Shown one piece after another: positions 21,950 through 31,158 of a DNA stretch of 64,000 nt (the first letter of the stretch is position 1; the number at the start of each line of letters is the position of its first letter). Source of the DNA: Paenibacillus sp. yr247 (GTDB lineage: Bacteria > Bacillota > Bacilli > Paenibacillales > NBRC-103111); NCBI RefSeq assembly GCF_900103825.1, contig NZ_FNIF01000016.1, forward strand, positions 1-64,000, given 5' to 3'. Made by a program: the position numbers and the translations under genes. The notes beneath the pieces were generated by a model. The model was not told the origin of the DNA and did not search any database. It saw only the letters and a program-made list of their open reading frames with translations.

Positions 21950-22547
21950 CACTTGGCGTATAGGATTGCGTGCGACGCAAAGCGGAATGAAGGGCATCGC
22001 CAATAATATTGGCCATGTTCATAACTAAGCTAAGCCGCGTATTCTGCAGGACGAAATATTCCATAAAGCCACCTACATTTACAATTCCGGTAACATGAAT
22101 GTCACCGACGGGAGGCAAATCTTTATTTACACCGGCGCCAGGTTTGAGAGGTCCATCTGCAACCTGAATACATCCAACGCTGGATACTTGACCAAGACAA
22201 GCATCGACGGCAACGATAAAGGGGTTTTGAAATTGTTGATGAATTTTATCCACGGTTTCGGATAAATTCATAGCATGGACAGGCTCATCTAAGGTGCCGA
22301 AAAGATGGAGGTTACGGAGGGTGGTCGTTCGATTCAAATGAGTGCCCACAAGCGGACCAAGTGAATCACCGGTAGAACGATCTGTTCCTACACAAATGAT
22401 AACGATAGGTTGATAGTCTGGTAGCTTACTAAAGATAGAATGTAAATGTTTAGAGAGAAGAGAAGGGGTATCGGCATCATTATGCTGGATTTTCAGTGGG
22501 TCTAGGGCCGTATTTTTCACACCGTCGAAACCAAATTGGAATTTCAT
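21924..22547 (-). CDS. yyaC: Sporulation protein YyaC (DUF1256)
   Basis: The 207-residue protein is a germination-protease-like YyaC: ICVGTDRSTGDSLGPLVGTHL (split here as GTDRSTGDSLGPLVG) is the family signature, and FIVAVDACLG follows. It is encoded only in spore formers and supports the spore-forming assignment. It runs against the surrounding genes and its 3' end overlaps that of the DUF4446 gene. Confidence 0.9.
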   Translation of the reverse strand: MKFQFGFDGVKNTALDPLKIQHNDADTPSLLSKHLHSIFSKLPDYQPIVIICVGTDRSTGDSLGPLVGTHLNRTTTLRNLHLFGTLDEPVHAMNLSETVDKIHQQFQNPFIVAVDACLGQVSSVGCIQVADGPLKPGAGVNKDLPPVGDIHVTGIVNVGGFMEYFVLQNTRLSLVMNMANIIGDALHSALRRTQSYTPSATAALKFD

Positions 22548-22647
22548 TATATCCCTCCAAAGTACTTCTTCTTTTTTTTACTAGTATATGGATAGATAGG
22601 GACATTTATACGTAGGGAGAGGGGGATTTTCCCTGGAACTTTCAGTT

Positions 22648-22884
22648 ATGTTATTAGCTTTCGATTCTACGCAGCAGGCACTGCGTGCAGAAATGCTGCT
22701 AGAGTATGCGGATATCGAAATCGACATTAGGCCTACTCCGAAAGAAATCACAGCAGGTTGTGCTCTATCTATTGAATTTCCGGGAGAGAATCTATCACAA
22801 GTAAGAGACATTATTGACTCTGAGAATGTGGAAATAAGGGGTATTTATTTTAAAAATGACGATAAATATGTTACCATTGAATGA
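22648..22884 (+). CDS. DUF3343 family protein
   Basis: The 78-residue protein fits DUF3343, a family suggested to carry selenium or sulfur. It contains TPKEITAGCALSIEF with the conserved cysteine. The ATG at 22648 has no ribosome site at normal distance. The AGAGGGGG at 22618-22625 instead points to an in-frame CTG at 22633 (would give MELSVMLLAFD), so the true start may be CTG. The next gene, an MscS channel, starts 19 bases downstream. Confidence 0.8.
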   Translation: MLLAFDSTQQALRAEMLLEYADIEIDIRPTPKEITAGCALSIEFPGENLSQVRDIIDSENVEIRGIYFKNDDKYVTIE

Positions 22885-22902
22885 AAATAAGGAGGGCTAT
22901 AC

Positions 22903-23742
22903 GTGGCCTTTATAACTAAATTTTTTGCGGATTTAATACAGTGGGTACGTGAGCATATTAGTAAACCGGAAATGATAGCTTCGATATTTTGGATCATCGT
23001 AAAAATTATATTAATCTATGTAGTCGCTAAAATTTGTATTAAAATAGCAAATAAAACAATTGCTCATATGATGGCAGCTAGAGACAAATCTCCACTAAAA
23101 TTTGATAGAAGAAGATCGAATACGATTGGAAGTCTCATACATAATTTAATAGCCTATACGGTCAATCTCATCTGTATTATGCTTATCCTTGGACAAGTGG
23201 GATTAAATTTAGGGCCTTTGCTTGCTGGAGCAGGTGTCCTCGGACTAGCCATTGGTTTCGGAGCTCAGAGTTTGGTAAAAGATGTTATAACAGGTTTCTT
23301 CATCATATTTGAGGATCAATTCGGAGTGGGAGACGTCATTCAGATCGATCAATTCAAAGGCACTGTGGAGGAAATCGGGATCAGAGTGACACGGATCAAA
23401 AGCTGGACCGGTGAGGTTCACATTATTCCGAATGGGAACATCAAACAAGTTACCAACTTCTCCACATACAATTCTTTGGCTGTAGTTGATGTGACGATTC
23501 CACTTCATTTGGATATTGATGAAGCAACGCAAATCCTCAAAGATACGGTAAAGCAAGTACAGCTGCTTACAGAGGACATTGTGAAAGAGCCCGAGGTACT
23601 TGGCGTTCAGATGGTGGGTACTACGGATTTGAAAATTCGCATTATTGCTGAGTGTAAACCGACAAGACAATTCAATGTCACAAGACTTTTGAATATCGAG
23701 ATTAAGAAACGACTCAACATTACACAAATAGAAATGATGTAG
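22903..23742 (+). CDS. Small-conductance mechanosensitive channel (MscS/YkuT type)
   Basis: The 279-residue protein has three N-terminal membrane helices and the MscS pore region (LAGAGVLGLAIGFGAQSLVKD, read here in part as VLGLAIGFGAQSLVKD). A beta domain with FGVGDVIQIDQFKGTVEEIG follows. It should open under membrane tension and release solutes during hypo-osmotic shock. The start is GTG with AAGGAGGGC upstream. Confidence 0.92.
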   Translation: MAFITKFFADLIQWVREHISKPEMIASIFWIIVKIILIYVVAKICIKIANKTIAHMMAARDKSPLKFDRRRSNTIGSLIHNLIAYTVNLICIMLILGQVGLNLGPLLAGAGVLGLAIGFGAQSLVKDVITGFFIIFEDQFGVGDVIQIDQFKGTVEEIGIRVTRIKSWTGEVHIIPNGNIKQVTNFSTYNSLAVVDVTIPLHLDIDEATQILKDTVKQVQLLTEDIVKEPEVLGVQMVGTTDLKIRIIAECKPTRQFNVTRLLNIEIKKRLNITQIEMM

Positions 23743-23789
23743 CACAAGATGGTCAAATTGGAAAAATCGGAGAAGGCGGTGGCGGACGA

Positions 23790-24005
23790 ATGGAGAAGAA
23801 GCAGTATCAACTTGGCGATATTGTGCAAATGAAAAAGCCCCATCCGTGTGGCACCAATGAAATGGAAATCATACGGATGGGTATGGATATTCGGATCAAA
23901 TGTGTAGGCTGCAAACACAGTGTCCTTGTGCCGAGAACGAAGTTCGAAAGTAAGCTAAAAAAAGTACTGCGATCCAATACAGAAATGGAAGAAGAGTCCT
24001 CCTAA
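23790..24005 (+). CDS. DUF951 family protein
   Basis: The 71-residue protein has the DUF951 pattern: LGDIVQMKKPHPCG, then MDIRIKCVGCKHSVLVPRTKFE. Two cysteine motifs could bind a metal. The function is unknown. It follows the MscS gene by 47 bases, a neighbourhood common in Bacillales near rpsF. Confidence 0.85.
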   Translation: MEKKQYQLGDIVQMKKPHPCGTNEMEIIRMGMDIRIKCVGCKHSVLVPRTKFESKLKKVLRSNTEMEEESS

Positions 24006-24009
24006 AGGA

Positions 24010-24045
24010 TTCAGGAAAAACACTTGCGAGAGCCTGACTTTTTTG
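24010..24045 (+). terminator. Possible terminator after the DUF951 gene
   Basis: A short stem TCAGG/CCTGA with a 17-base loop is followed by CTTTTTTG. It separates the protein operon from the tRNA gene. Confidence 0.5.
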
Positions 24046-24074
24046 ATACAATAAGTCCTGTTCTCGTTTTTCAT

Positions 24075-24162
24075 GGAAAGGTACCCAAGTGGTCCAAGGG
24101 GGCTGACTCGAAATCAGTTAGGCGTCGCGAGGCGTGCGTGGGTTCGACTCCCACTCTTTCCG
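24075..24162 (+). tRNA. tRNA-Ser (anticodon CGA)
   Basis: The acceptor strands GGAAAGG and TCTTTCC pair. The anticodon loop CTCGAAA gives anticodon CGA (reads UCG). A long variable arm is present, as in serine tRNAs, and the T-loop reads GGTTCGACTCC. No CCA is encoded. It stands alone between two protein genes. Confidence 0.95.
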
Positions 24163-24319
24163 TACACTAGTCTATTGGATGAACTTGAAACAAATTAAGA
24201 GCTTTTTACGTCGGGTAAGACGTAGAGGGCTCTTTTGCTTTTGCAGGGATAAAGGGCAAGTAAAGGAAGCAAAATAAGCCCATATCTGTGCATAGGTAAA
24301 ATGAAGGAGGTAGGATATT

Positions 24320-24721
24320 ATGAGAATTTGGTTGATGATGGTTCTGGTACTGGCTGTAGTCGTTACAGGATGCGCTAAGAAGAATGAGGGAGGTACAGCA
24401 AGTCCATTACCTGGTACGACGGTAAAGCCTTCTGCAGGGGCTTCTGCGGCGCCTAGCGGGACAAGCGGTGGAGCAGTGGCAACAGCGTCTCCAAATGCAG
24501 AGCCTCTTCCACAATTGACGAAGGAACAGGTTGAAAAAATAACGATGACAAGCACGTATGATGAATTGGTGAAGCAGACAGGTTCCAAAGGAAAAATGGT
24601 CAAAGAAGAGAATGGAAAGAAAACATATGATTTTGCGATATCCAATCAACCTGGTTATTATGTAGAAATCGTTTATTTTGCAGACGGCAAGATCTCGGAG
24701 AAGAGGGTTTTTCAGAAATAA
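24320..24721 (+). CDS. Putative lipoprotein
   Basis: The 133-residue protein has a signal peptide with lipobox VVTG-Cys (Cys near residue 18), so it should be anchored to the outer face of the membrane. A Gly/Ala/Ser/Pro-rich linker follows (residues 25-65). The C-terminal domain starts LTKEQVEKITMTSTYDELV and ends YFADGKISEKRVFQK, similar in style to SmpA/OmlA or PepSY-like folds. The function is unknown. It has a strong ribosome site (GGAGGTAGG) and its own terminator. Confidence 0.8.
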   Translation: MRIWLMMVLVLAVVVTGCAKKNEGGTASPLPGTTVKPSAGASAAPSGTSGGAVATASPNAEPLPQLTKEQVEKITMTSTYDELVKQTGSKGKMVKEENGKKTYDFAISNQPGYYVEIVYFADGKISEKRVFQK

Positions 24722-24736
24722 AGCACATATGAAGTA

Positions 24737-24776
24737 AAGTCCGCATAACCGGAATAGTTGTGCGGACTTCTTTTTT
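24737..24776 (+). terminator. Terminator after the lipoprotein gene
   Basis: AAGTCCGCA (24737-24745) pairs perfectly with TGCGGACTT (24761-24769), followed by CTTTTTT. Confidence 0.92.
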
Positions 24777-24796
24777 ATAAAGCTGAAGTAATCGAA

Positions 24797-25476
24797 TTAG
24801 CTGCTGCCGTTGGTCAATGTTATACAGGTTTGAAACATTAGAGTAAATTGATTTTGTACGAGATGATGATCCGAACCGTTACTGCACCAGATGCCATACC
24901 CTTGGGAATCGTAATCCAGCGTTCCGATGATGTTATCGAAGGTACAACTCTCCACAACTACGCGGCTAGAATCGACGGATTTGACGCCATTATCGATCAT
25001 TGAAAAGGTGTAATCGGTTATGCGAATGTCGGTTGCTTGTGAACCGCGGATAGATTGAGAAGCCCGAATTTATTCATGGATGCCCGAAGAATGCTGTTGC
25101 TGCCAGCGCCCATTAAAGTGACGTTCGAGCTTACGCGTAGTGGCGTTTTGAGAAAGTACATTCCTGGCGGGAAGAAAACAATTCCGCTTGAGACAGCAGC
25201 GGAGTCTATCGCGTTTTGGATATAAGGAGCGTCGTCTTCATCAAATCGATGGTTGCCGCGAGCACCGAAATCTTTGACATTATAAATGAAAATGGTAGGG
25301 GCAGCTGCTTGCGCAGAAGCGCTGTTCATGAACACGTCCCCTGTTGCTAAAGCCAAACCTGCAGCCCCAAGCGTAGACAAAAGCTATCTACGGCTAAAAG
25401 AAGTCGATGAAGCGAGTGAATGGGTCAGGACAGTAGGATGATTCTCACGCGGCTGCCTATGGTTATTTTCGTCCAA
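24797..25476 (-). pseudogene. Broken Tat-exported pectate-lyase-fold (parallel beta-helix) gene
   Basis: Reading the minus strand from a TTG at 25476 (GAGGTG six bases upstream) gives a Tat signal whose SFSRR motif is followed by TAG and then LLSTLGAAGLALA, so a stop codon has replaced the residue after the twin arginines (about 25378-25380). The frame then continues as a pectate-lyase/GH28-like domain (YNVKDFGARG, VFFPPGMYFL). A frameshift near 25046-25056 moves the reading to another frame (SMIDNGVKSVDSSRVVVE...). The protein ends early at 24797. Three lesions make it a decayed gene for a secreted polysaccharide-active protein. Confidence 0.85.
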
Positions 25477-25556
25477 AAAACTCACCTCATAGATGGATTG
25501 GTAGATTTAGTAAATTATAACGCAAAGCCAGCAGGACGGGTAGTACCTCGATATGA

Positions 25557-25587
25557 AAAAACCTCTGAACAATTGTTCAGAGGTAAG
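25557..25587 (-). terminator. Terminator of the small membrane protein gene
   Basis: ACCTCTGAACAA and TTGTTCAGAGGT form a perfect 24-base palindrome at 25561-25584. On the minus strand TTTTTTC follows. Confidence 0.85.
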
Positions 25588-25611
25588 TCTAGGCTTGTAA
25601 CTGTGAGACGA

Positions 25612-25881
25612 TTAATAGTTCCTATTCCGCCTATAGCTGACGGAGAAACGGTCAATGACATAGCCGACAAGGGCCCATGTGGCGACTGTTAACGCATAGA
25701 TGATGAGCATCCGAAACATGGAAATCTCATAGATATTCGTAAATGCGGATGCAAACCAAGCGGGCACACTGAGCGCATAGAAGAGCATGTAAAAGGCATC
25801 ATGATCGTGAAATAAATAATGAATCAAGCATAGGGCTGCACCTAGGAAGGTAAACAGCCAGGTAAACGTGGAAGTTCTCAT
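25612..25881 (-). CDS. Small membrane protein of unknown function
   Basis: This 89-residue protein has three likely membrane helices (residues 5-25, 27-47 and 55-77) and a basic tail (SVSYRRNRNY). It has an AGGAG ribosome site nine bases before the ATG and a perfect terminator after it, both of which support a real gene. I do not recognise a family. Confidence 0.7.
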   Translation of the reverse strand: MRTSTFTWLFTFLGAALCLIHYLFHDHDAFYMLFYALSVPAWFASAFTNIYEISMFRMLIIYALTVATWALVGYVIDRFSVSYRRNRNY

Positions 25882-25906
25882 GGTGGCATTCTCCTAGTCA
25901 TGGTAA

Positions 25907-26095
25907 CTACTGCCTTAAACCCTTACGGTGCCATTTGCGATTATGGTTGCTATTTTCCGGGAATTTGTCACCCTTTTTCAACGTAACCGTTTTGGGATTG
26001 GTAATGCCCATGTGAAATGCATTCTCGCCGATTTCCATATACTCGCCGTCGTTAGGAACATGATCGCCAGCATTGAAATGTGTCCATTCACCCAC
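25907..26095 (-). CDS. YjzC family protein
   Basis: The 62-residue protein matches the YjzC pattern: GEWTHFNAGDHVPNDGEYME, then KKGDKFPENSNHNRKW at the C-terminus. The start is the GTG at 26095, six bases after GAGGTG; the longer frame from 26104 would begin inside the ribosome site. The function is unknown. It is a small cytosolic protein common in Bacillales. Confidence 0.8.
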   Translation of the reverse strand: MGEWTHFNAGDHVPNDGEYMEIGENAFHMGITNPKTVTLKKGDKFPENSNHNRKWHRKGLRQ

Positions 26096-26207
26096 TATGA
26101 TCACCTCTTCTCAAGAATAACAATCGTGTTTAGATTACCCTTATAGAGGGGAACCATGTATGTATGACATTACCAGGTTCATCCTTCAACGATTGTGAGA
26201 GAAAAAC

Positions 26208-26236
26208 TTGTAATCCGGCGTTCAATTTGCTATAGT
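26208..26236 (+). promoter_or_regulatory. Promoter of rpsF-ssb-rpsR
   Basis: TTGTAA (26208-26213) and TATAGT (26231-26236) are separated by 17 bases. Confidence 0.75.
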
Positions 26237-26274
26237 ATTCAGGTGCGAGTTTTGAATAAGAATCCTCGCTCCTT

Positions 26275-26310
26275 GCTCCTTTGCTTGTTTGACAAGTTAA
26301 ATAGGAGCCG
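26275..26310 (+). promoter_or_regulatory. Candidate S6:S18 binding leader hairpin
   Basis: In the 100-base leader of rpsF, GCTCCT (26275-26280) pairs with AGGAGC (26303-26308) and CTTGT (26284-26288) with ACAAG (26292-26296), with an asymmetric internal loop. CCG follows the outer stem. The location and the CCG agree with the known leader bound by the S6:S18 complex for autogenous control. The structure is seen; the regulatory role is inferred. Confidence 0.5.
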
Positions 26311-26335
26311 CTTAGTCCAAAAGGAGGTGAAATAC

Positions 26336-26623
26336 ATGCGCAAATATGAACTGATGTACATCATTCGTACGGATATTGAGCAAGAAGTTGTTCAATCTAC
26401 GGTAGAAAAGTTCCAAGGCATCATCACGAACGGTGGGGGAGAAGTCTCCAAACATGACCTGATGGGCAAACGCCGTCTTGCGTATGAGATCAATAAGTTC
26501 CGTGACGGGCACTATGTGCTGGTACACTTCAACGCAGAACCTGCTGTTGTAACTGAACTTGATCGCGTACTTAAGATTTCGGATGAAGTTATCCGTCACT
26601 TAATCACAAACGACGTAGCTTAA
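26336..26623 (+). CDS. rpsF: 30S ribosomal protein S6
   Basis: This is a 95-residue S6: [17 protein letters not shown] at the start, [19 protein letters not shown] in the middle. ATG 26336 follows AAAGGAGGTG by six bases; a longer frame upstream covers the leader and is not coding. It is the first gene of rpsF-ssb-rpsR. S6 binds S18 on the 30S platform. Confidence 0.98.
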   Translation: MRKYELMYIIRTDIEQEVVQSTVEKFQGIITNGGGEVSKHDLMGKRRLAYEINKFRDGHYVLVHFNAEPAVVTELDRVLKISDEVIRHLITNDVA

Positions 26624-26657
26624 TGCATGCCAGTATTTTCGTCAGGGGGAATGTTCT

Positions 26658-27140
26658 ATGTTGAACCGTGTCATTCTTATCGGTAGATTGACCAAAGATC
26701 CAGAACTTCGTTATACGCCAGCTGGTGTAGCCGTTACACAATTCACACTTGCAGTAGACCGCCCTTTCACGAATTCACAGTCGAAAGAACGGGAAGCGGA
26801 CTTTATCAATATCGTGACGTGGAGGCAACTAGCCGAAACATGCGCGAATTATTTGCGTAAAGGTCGTTTAACAGCAGTGGAAGGACGTATTCAGGTGCGG
26901 AATTACGACAACAACGAGGGCAAGAGAGTTTATGTGACCGAAGTTATTGCCGATAATGTACGTTTCCTTGAATCTAGTAACAGTGCCAGTAGTCGTGAAG
27001 AAGGTGGATCAAACGCAAACGCTAGCTACGGCGGCGGAAGCGGTGGTGGCAATCGTGGCGGTGGATCGCGCGAGCAGCAGGATCCTTTCATTGATGACGG
27101 AAAACCGATCGACATTTCCGATGATGACTTGCCATTCTAA
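26658..27140 (+). CDS. ssb: Single-stranded DNA-binding protein SSB
   Basis: The 160-residue protein has the OB fold at the N-terminus ([20 protein letters not shown]), a glycine-rich linker (about 115-140) and the acidic tail ISDDDLPF that recruits repair and replication partners. It lies between rpsF and rpsR, the usual order. The position implies expression with ribosomal genes. Confidence 0.98.
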   Translation: MLNRVILIGRLTKDPELRYTPAGVAVTQFTLAVDRPFTNSQSKEREADFINIVTWRQLAETCANYLRKGRLTAVEGRIQVRNYDNNEGKRVYVTEVIADNVRFLESSNSASSREEGGSNANASYGGGSGGGNRGGGSREQQDPFIDDGKPIDISDDDLPF

Positions 27141-27163
27141 AGTAGAAAGGACTGAACAAACTA

Positions 27164-27451
27164 ATGGCTTTCCAAAAAAGAGATAACAACAGTGAAGATC
27201 GCGGCGACCGCAAATTTGCTCCTCGTGGCAAAGGCGGTAAAGGCAAACGTCGTAAAGTTTGTTACTTCACAGTAAACAAAATCAAGCACATTGACTATAA
27301 AGACATAGAGACTCTTAAGAAGTTTATCAGTGAGCGCGGGAAGATCCTTCCTAGACGTGTAACTGGTACTTCCGCTAAGTACCAACGTGCATTGACAATC
27401 GCTATCAAGCGTTCCCGTACAATCGCATTGTTGCCTTACACAACGGAATAG
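27164..27451 (+). CDS. rpsR: 30S ribosomal protein S18
   Basis: This 95-residue S18 has the core [20 protein letters not shown] and [21 protein letters not shown]. The N-terminal 25 residues are a basic, glycine-rich extension ([11 protein letters not shown]), longer than in B. subtilis. It binds next to S6. A terminator follows. Confidence 0.98.
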   Translation: MAFQKRDNNSEDRGDRKFAPRGKGGKGKRRKVCYFTVNKIKHIDYKDIETLKKFISERGKILPRRVTGTSAKYQRALTIAIKRSRTIALLPYTTE

Positions 27452-27457
27452 GATTGA

Positions 27458-27494
27458 CTTAGAAGGCAGCTGTATTTTACGGCTGTCTTTTTTG
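27458..27494 (+). terminator. Terminator after rpsR
   Basis: AGGCAGC pairs with GCTGTCT around a TGTATTTTACG-type loop, followed by TTTTTTG. Confidence 0.8.
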
Positions 27495-27530
27495 TTTGCC
27501 AAAGAAGCTGACGGGCGAGAGGAGACATCT

Positions 27531-27872
27531 ATGATGAAAATCCACAAAGAGCAGGCAGAACACTACATATGGGGCGAGGTGTGCGATGGGTGGTATTTGG
27601 AGCGGGATGCAGACAGAACCATTATCCAAGAGAGAATGCCCGCAGGTGCCAGTGAAATCAAACATGTGCATCAAAAGGCGAAACAGTTTTTCTTCATTTT
27701 AAGCGGAGAAGCTGTGATGTGGATCGAGGGCAAAGACATCAACCTAAAGTCGCAGGAAGGTTGTACGATTCAGCCAGGTATCCCACACCAAATTCGCAAT
27801 GAATCACTGGGGGATGTAGAATTTCTAGTGATCTCTACACCTTCTGCCGCGGGGGATCGAACAGCAATGTAG
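27531..27872 (+). CDS. Cupin domain protein
   Basis: This 113-residue single cupin has the first motif around HVHQKAKQFFFILSGEAVMW and the second as GCTIQPGIPHQIRNES. His residues at the usual metal positions are present, so a metal-bound small-molecule role (isomerase, dioxygenase or sensor) is possible, but the substrate cannot be told. ATG 27531 follows AGAGGAG; the upstream extension overlaps the rpsR terminator and was rejected. Confidence 0.82.
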   Translation: MMKIHKEQAEHYIWGEVCDGWYLERDADRTIIQERMPAGASEIKHVHQKAKQFFFILSGEAVMWIEGKDINLKSQEGCTIQPGIPHQIRNESLGDVEFLVISTPSAAGDRTAM

Positions 27873-27945
27873 AGGCTTTCTTTTCTTATGCCTTTTTGTG
27901 GTATAATTAACACATTAGGCATTGTTGGATGAGGAGAGATGACGG

Positions 27946-28257
27946 TTGCTGAATAGGGAAAAGGATGTTGACCTAGCCAGACGGGCCAAAGTCATTGAGT
28001 GGCTCAAGACAGAAGTCGTAGATCATGTAGCTCATCTTCTTAAAGGCATATGGGAAGGCAGCCATGGGAAAATTGTAGATGGATTAGCCAGCTTAATTTC
28101 AAGTGGCTACATCCTAGGCAGAAGATTAGGTATTTCCTATCAGAGTTTAGACGAAGCCATTGTGGAGAAAATGAAGAAGCACCGCCAAGACGGCCATCAA
28201 CTTGAGGATTGGTACGGCGACATTTCATCGCTAGAAGAACATTTACGTAAGAGGTGA
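27946..28257 (+). CDS. MazG-like family protein
   Basis: The 103-residue helical protein matches the MazG-like family of Bacillales (VIEWLKTEVVDHVAHLLKG, then SSGYILGRRLGISYQSLDEAI). The complete EExxE nucleotide-hydrolase motif of true MazG is not clear, so activity is uncertain. The start is TTG with a GAGGAGAG ribosome site. It lies four bases before the DUF2232 gene with a shared direction. Confidence 0.78.
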   Translation: MLNREKDVDLARRAKVIEWLKTEVVDHVAHLLKGIWEGSHGKIVDGLASLISSGYILGRRLGISYQSLDEAIVEKMKKHRQDGHQLEDWYGDISSLEEHLRKR

Positions 28258-28263
28258 GCCCGG

Positions 28264-29178
28264 TTGGGGAATCGAAGTTGGCAAAGCATCATCTGGAGTG
28301 CAGTGACGATCGTTATGTTGCTATCTTTGATGACGCCGTTTATTGTTTTCACATTTAGTTTTCTTATGGTTCCAGTTCTAATGTTATATGTAAAATCAAG
28401 CACGAGGCGTTTTGTTATTTGTTATGTGCTCAGCTTGCTCGTTGTTTATTTGCTTACCCAATGGCATGGGATCACCCTTATGTCGGTATCGCTGTTCTTA
28501 TTACCGCTGGTTTTAGTGATGGGTAACTTATATAAACGCAAAGCAGCGGCAAGGTCTGTGCTGACGGCAGGTATCATAACGCTACTGGCCGAATCGCTGA
28601 TGAGCCTCACGATCGGATATTCGCTCGGATTTGATCCGGTTGCGAAGTTCAAACAATTTATGATGGATAGTATAGCGAGCATGCCTCCGGGGCTTCGAGA
28701 TATTTTGCCGAAAGATCAGGATTGGTATGTGAATTTCATTGTGCAAGTGATTCCTTTGTATTTGATCTTCGTTGCACTGTTCTACACATTTGTGACCCAT
28801 GGAATTAGCCGTTGGCTGCTTAACAAAACAGGCGAAGGGATTCCGGGATTGCGCCCGATGCGGGAATGGATGCTGCAGAAATCGTTGGTCTGGATCTATC
28901 TGATCGTGTTTGTCTTGGATCTGTTTGTCAATCCGACTTCGATATCTATGATCTCTACGCTGCTGATGAATGCGATGCCGCTTCTCATGTTAGCTTTCAC
29001 TATTCAGGCGATTTGCTTTCTATTCTTTGTTGCTCATGCGAACAAGTGGAAGCCCGTATTACCGATCGTAGCGATTGTATTAGTTTGTTTCATGCCTCCA
29101 CTTTTTATCGTATATAGTTTATTAGGGGTATTTGATGTTGCGTTTCCAATCCGTGAACGGTTCAAGAAAAATTTATAG
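28264..29178 (+). CDS. yybS: DUF2232 membrane protein (YybS type)
   Basis: The 304-residue membrane protein has about eight hydrophobic segments spread over its length. It is encoded directly before gdpP and rplI, the position of B. subtilis yybS. The family may be an ECF-transporter-like S-component fold, but no substrate is known. The start is TTG after GAGGTGAGC. Confidence 0.85.
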   Translation: MGNRSWQSIIWSAVTIVMLLSLMTPFIVFTFSFLMVPVLMLYVKSSTRRFVICYVLSLLVVYLLTQWHGITLMSVSLFLLPLVLVMGNLYKRKAAARSVLTAGIITLLAESLMSLTIGYSLGFDPVAKFKQFMMDSIASMPPGLRDILPKDQDWYVNFIVQVIPLYLIFVALFYTFVTHGISRWLLNKTGEGIPGLRPMREWMLQKSLVWIYLIVFVLDLFVNPTSISMISTLLMNAMPLLMLAFTIQAICFLFFVAHANKWKPVLPIVAIVLVCFMPPLFIVYSLLGVFDVAFPIRERFKKNL

Positions 29179-29196
29179 GATTAGGAGCTAGTTCGA

Positions 29197-31158
29197 ATGC
29201 CGAAATTCCTTTTAAAGCGGTGGCACGGTCAACACATCGTGTGGATTTTCGTTCTGCTCATCATCATGACAGCCATTATTTATATGTTCAAATGGTGGTT
29301 GGGCCTTACAGCCTTCCTGATATGTGGTGTATTGGCGTACTTTACGCTTCAAGCGGAGACTGCTTTCCGTAGAGAGCTGAATACGTACGTCGGGACGATT
29401 ACACATCGGGTGAAAAAAGCAGGCAATGAAGTGATGAGCGGTCTTCCCATCGGAATTATCTTATACAATGAAGAGAAACGCATCGAATGGCATAACCCTT
29501 TTGTTGCGAAAATGCTTGAGCAGGATTCCGTCATTGGCGAGTCGCTATATGATTATTTTCCTGACCTGAAAAGCAGAAAGGACAAAAGTGATAAGCTGGA
29601 GCTATCGATTGGAAAGTTTATTTATCAAGTATGGATTCGGCCTGAAGAGCGGCTGCTCTATATCCGTGAAATAACGGAGCAAGCAAATTTGGCCAAGAAG
29701 TATGAAGATGAGAAAACGGCGATCGGTATCGTTATGATGGATAATCTTGAGGAATCAACGCAAGGTCTGGATGATCAGACGCGCAGTATTATGCTGGCTA
29801 AAGTAACTGGTGAGATTACCGAATGGGCTCAAAAGCACCAGATTTATTTGCGCCGAACTTCGTCCGATCGTTTCCTCATTCTTATGGATCAGAAGTCATT
29901 GCGCAAACTGGAGCAAACGCGGTTTGAAATCCTAGACGATGTGCGGGATTTGACCATTGAGAACAAGCTTCCTTTGACGCTTAGTATTGGAATAGCTTCA
30001 GGGGCTGAGCAGCTTACGGAGCTTGGTCAAATGGCACAGATGGGACTGGATATGTCATTAGGCCGCGGCGGCGATCAGGTAACCGTCAAAGTTGGGCAGC
30101 GACTATCCTTCTATGGCGGAAGAACGAATGCGGTGGAGAAGCGTACTCGGGTTAGAGCAAGGGTCATCTCACACGCTTTGCGTGATTTGATGAAGGATAG
30201 CGATAAGGTAATTATCATGGGTCACCGGTTTCCGGATATGGACTCCATTGGTGCAGCGATTGGTGTCTTAAAGGCTGTGCAGGTTGTCGGTAAGGAAGGA
30301 TACATCGTGTTGGAGGGCGTTAATCCCTCGATTCAGAAGGTCATGGAGACGATTGCTCAAGATGAGCGGCTGCATCGTTGGTTCATTACACCCGAACAAG
30401 CGATGCAGATTATGACACAGCGCTCGCTTGCGGTCGTTGTGGATACACATAAAGCCTCGATGGTGGCTGAGCCGAAGCTCCTGCAGCAGACACACAGGGT
30501 CGTGGTGATCGATCACCACCGACGCAGTGAGGAGTTCATCCATGACGCGACGCTCGTCTATATGGAGCCTTACGCGTCCTCTACGTGCGAGCTTGTGACG
30601 GAGCTGCTCCAGTACATCAATGAGAAGCTCACGATGGAAGTATTGGAGGCAACGGCGCTTCTGGCCGGTATCGTCGTTGATACCAAAAGTTTCAGCCTCC
30701 GCACAGGGGCGAGAACCTTCGAAGCCGCCTCCTATTTGCGCCGAAATGGGGCAGATTCCGCTCTCATTCAGCGTTTGATGAAGGAAGATCTCGATTCCTA
30801 TATCGCGAGAGCGGAAGTGATGAAACACACGGAAACGATTCACGAGCATATCGCATTGGCAGTTGCTGAGTCAAATCGCAAATATTCACAGTTGATGATT
30901 GCGCAAGTTGCTGATACATTGTTGAATATGACGAATATTATGGCATCCTTTGTCATCGCCGAACGACCGGATGGACTTATTGGGATTAGCGCCAGATCGC
31001 TGGGACAGATGAATGTCCAGATCGTCATGGAACGTCTGGGCGGCGGCGGGCATTTGACGAATGCCGCCACGCAGATAGATGGCACCTTAGAGGAAGCAAC
31101 GAAACGATTGAAACAAGTACTTGAGGATATGCAGGAAGAGGAGGGACTATTCGAATGA
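29197..31158 (+). CDS. gdpP: Cyclic-di-AMP phosphodiesterase GdpP
   Basis: The 653-residue protein degrades c-di-AMP. It has two N-terminal membrane helices (residues 12-55), a PAS-like domain (about 75-150), a degenerate GGDEF domain (about 170-300), and DHH/DHHA1 phosphodiesterase domains with [31 protein letters not shown] and [12 protein letters not shown]. All metal ligands appear intact. The stop overlaps rplI by four bases. c-di-AMP controls potassium uptake and wall stress, so it fits the wall-related neighbourhood. Confidence 0.96.
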   Translation: MPKFLLKRWHGQHIVWIFVLLIIMTAIIYMFKWWLGLTAFLICGVLAYFTLQAETAFRRELNTYVGTITHRVKKAGNEVMSGLPIGIILYNEEKRIEWHNPFVAKMLEQDSVIGESLYDYFPDLKSRKDKSDKLELSIGKFIYQVWIRPEERLLYIREITEQANLAKKYEDEKTAIGIVMMDNLEESTQGLDDQTRSIMLAKVTGEITEWAQKHQIYLRRTSSDRFLILMDQKSLRKLEQTRFEILDDVRDLTIENKLPLTLSIGIASGAEQLTELGQMAQMGLDMSLGRGGDQVTVKVGQRLSFYGGRTNAVEKRTRVRARVISHALRDLMKDSDKVIIMGHRFPDMDSIGAAIGVLKAVQVVGKEGYIVLEGVNPSIQKVMETIAQDERLHRWFITPEQAMQIMTQRSLAVVVDTHKASMVAEPKLLQQTHRVVVIDHHRRSEEFIHDATLVYMEPYASSTCELVTELLQYINEKLTMEVLEATALLAGIVVDTKSFSLRTGARTFEAASYLRRNGADSALIQRLMKEDLDSYIARAEVMKHTETIHEHIALAVAESNRKYSQLMIAQVADTLLNMTNIMASFVIAERPDGLIGISARSLGQMNVQIVMERLGGGGHLTNAATQIDGTLEEATKRLKQVLEDMQEEEGLFE

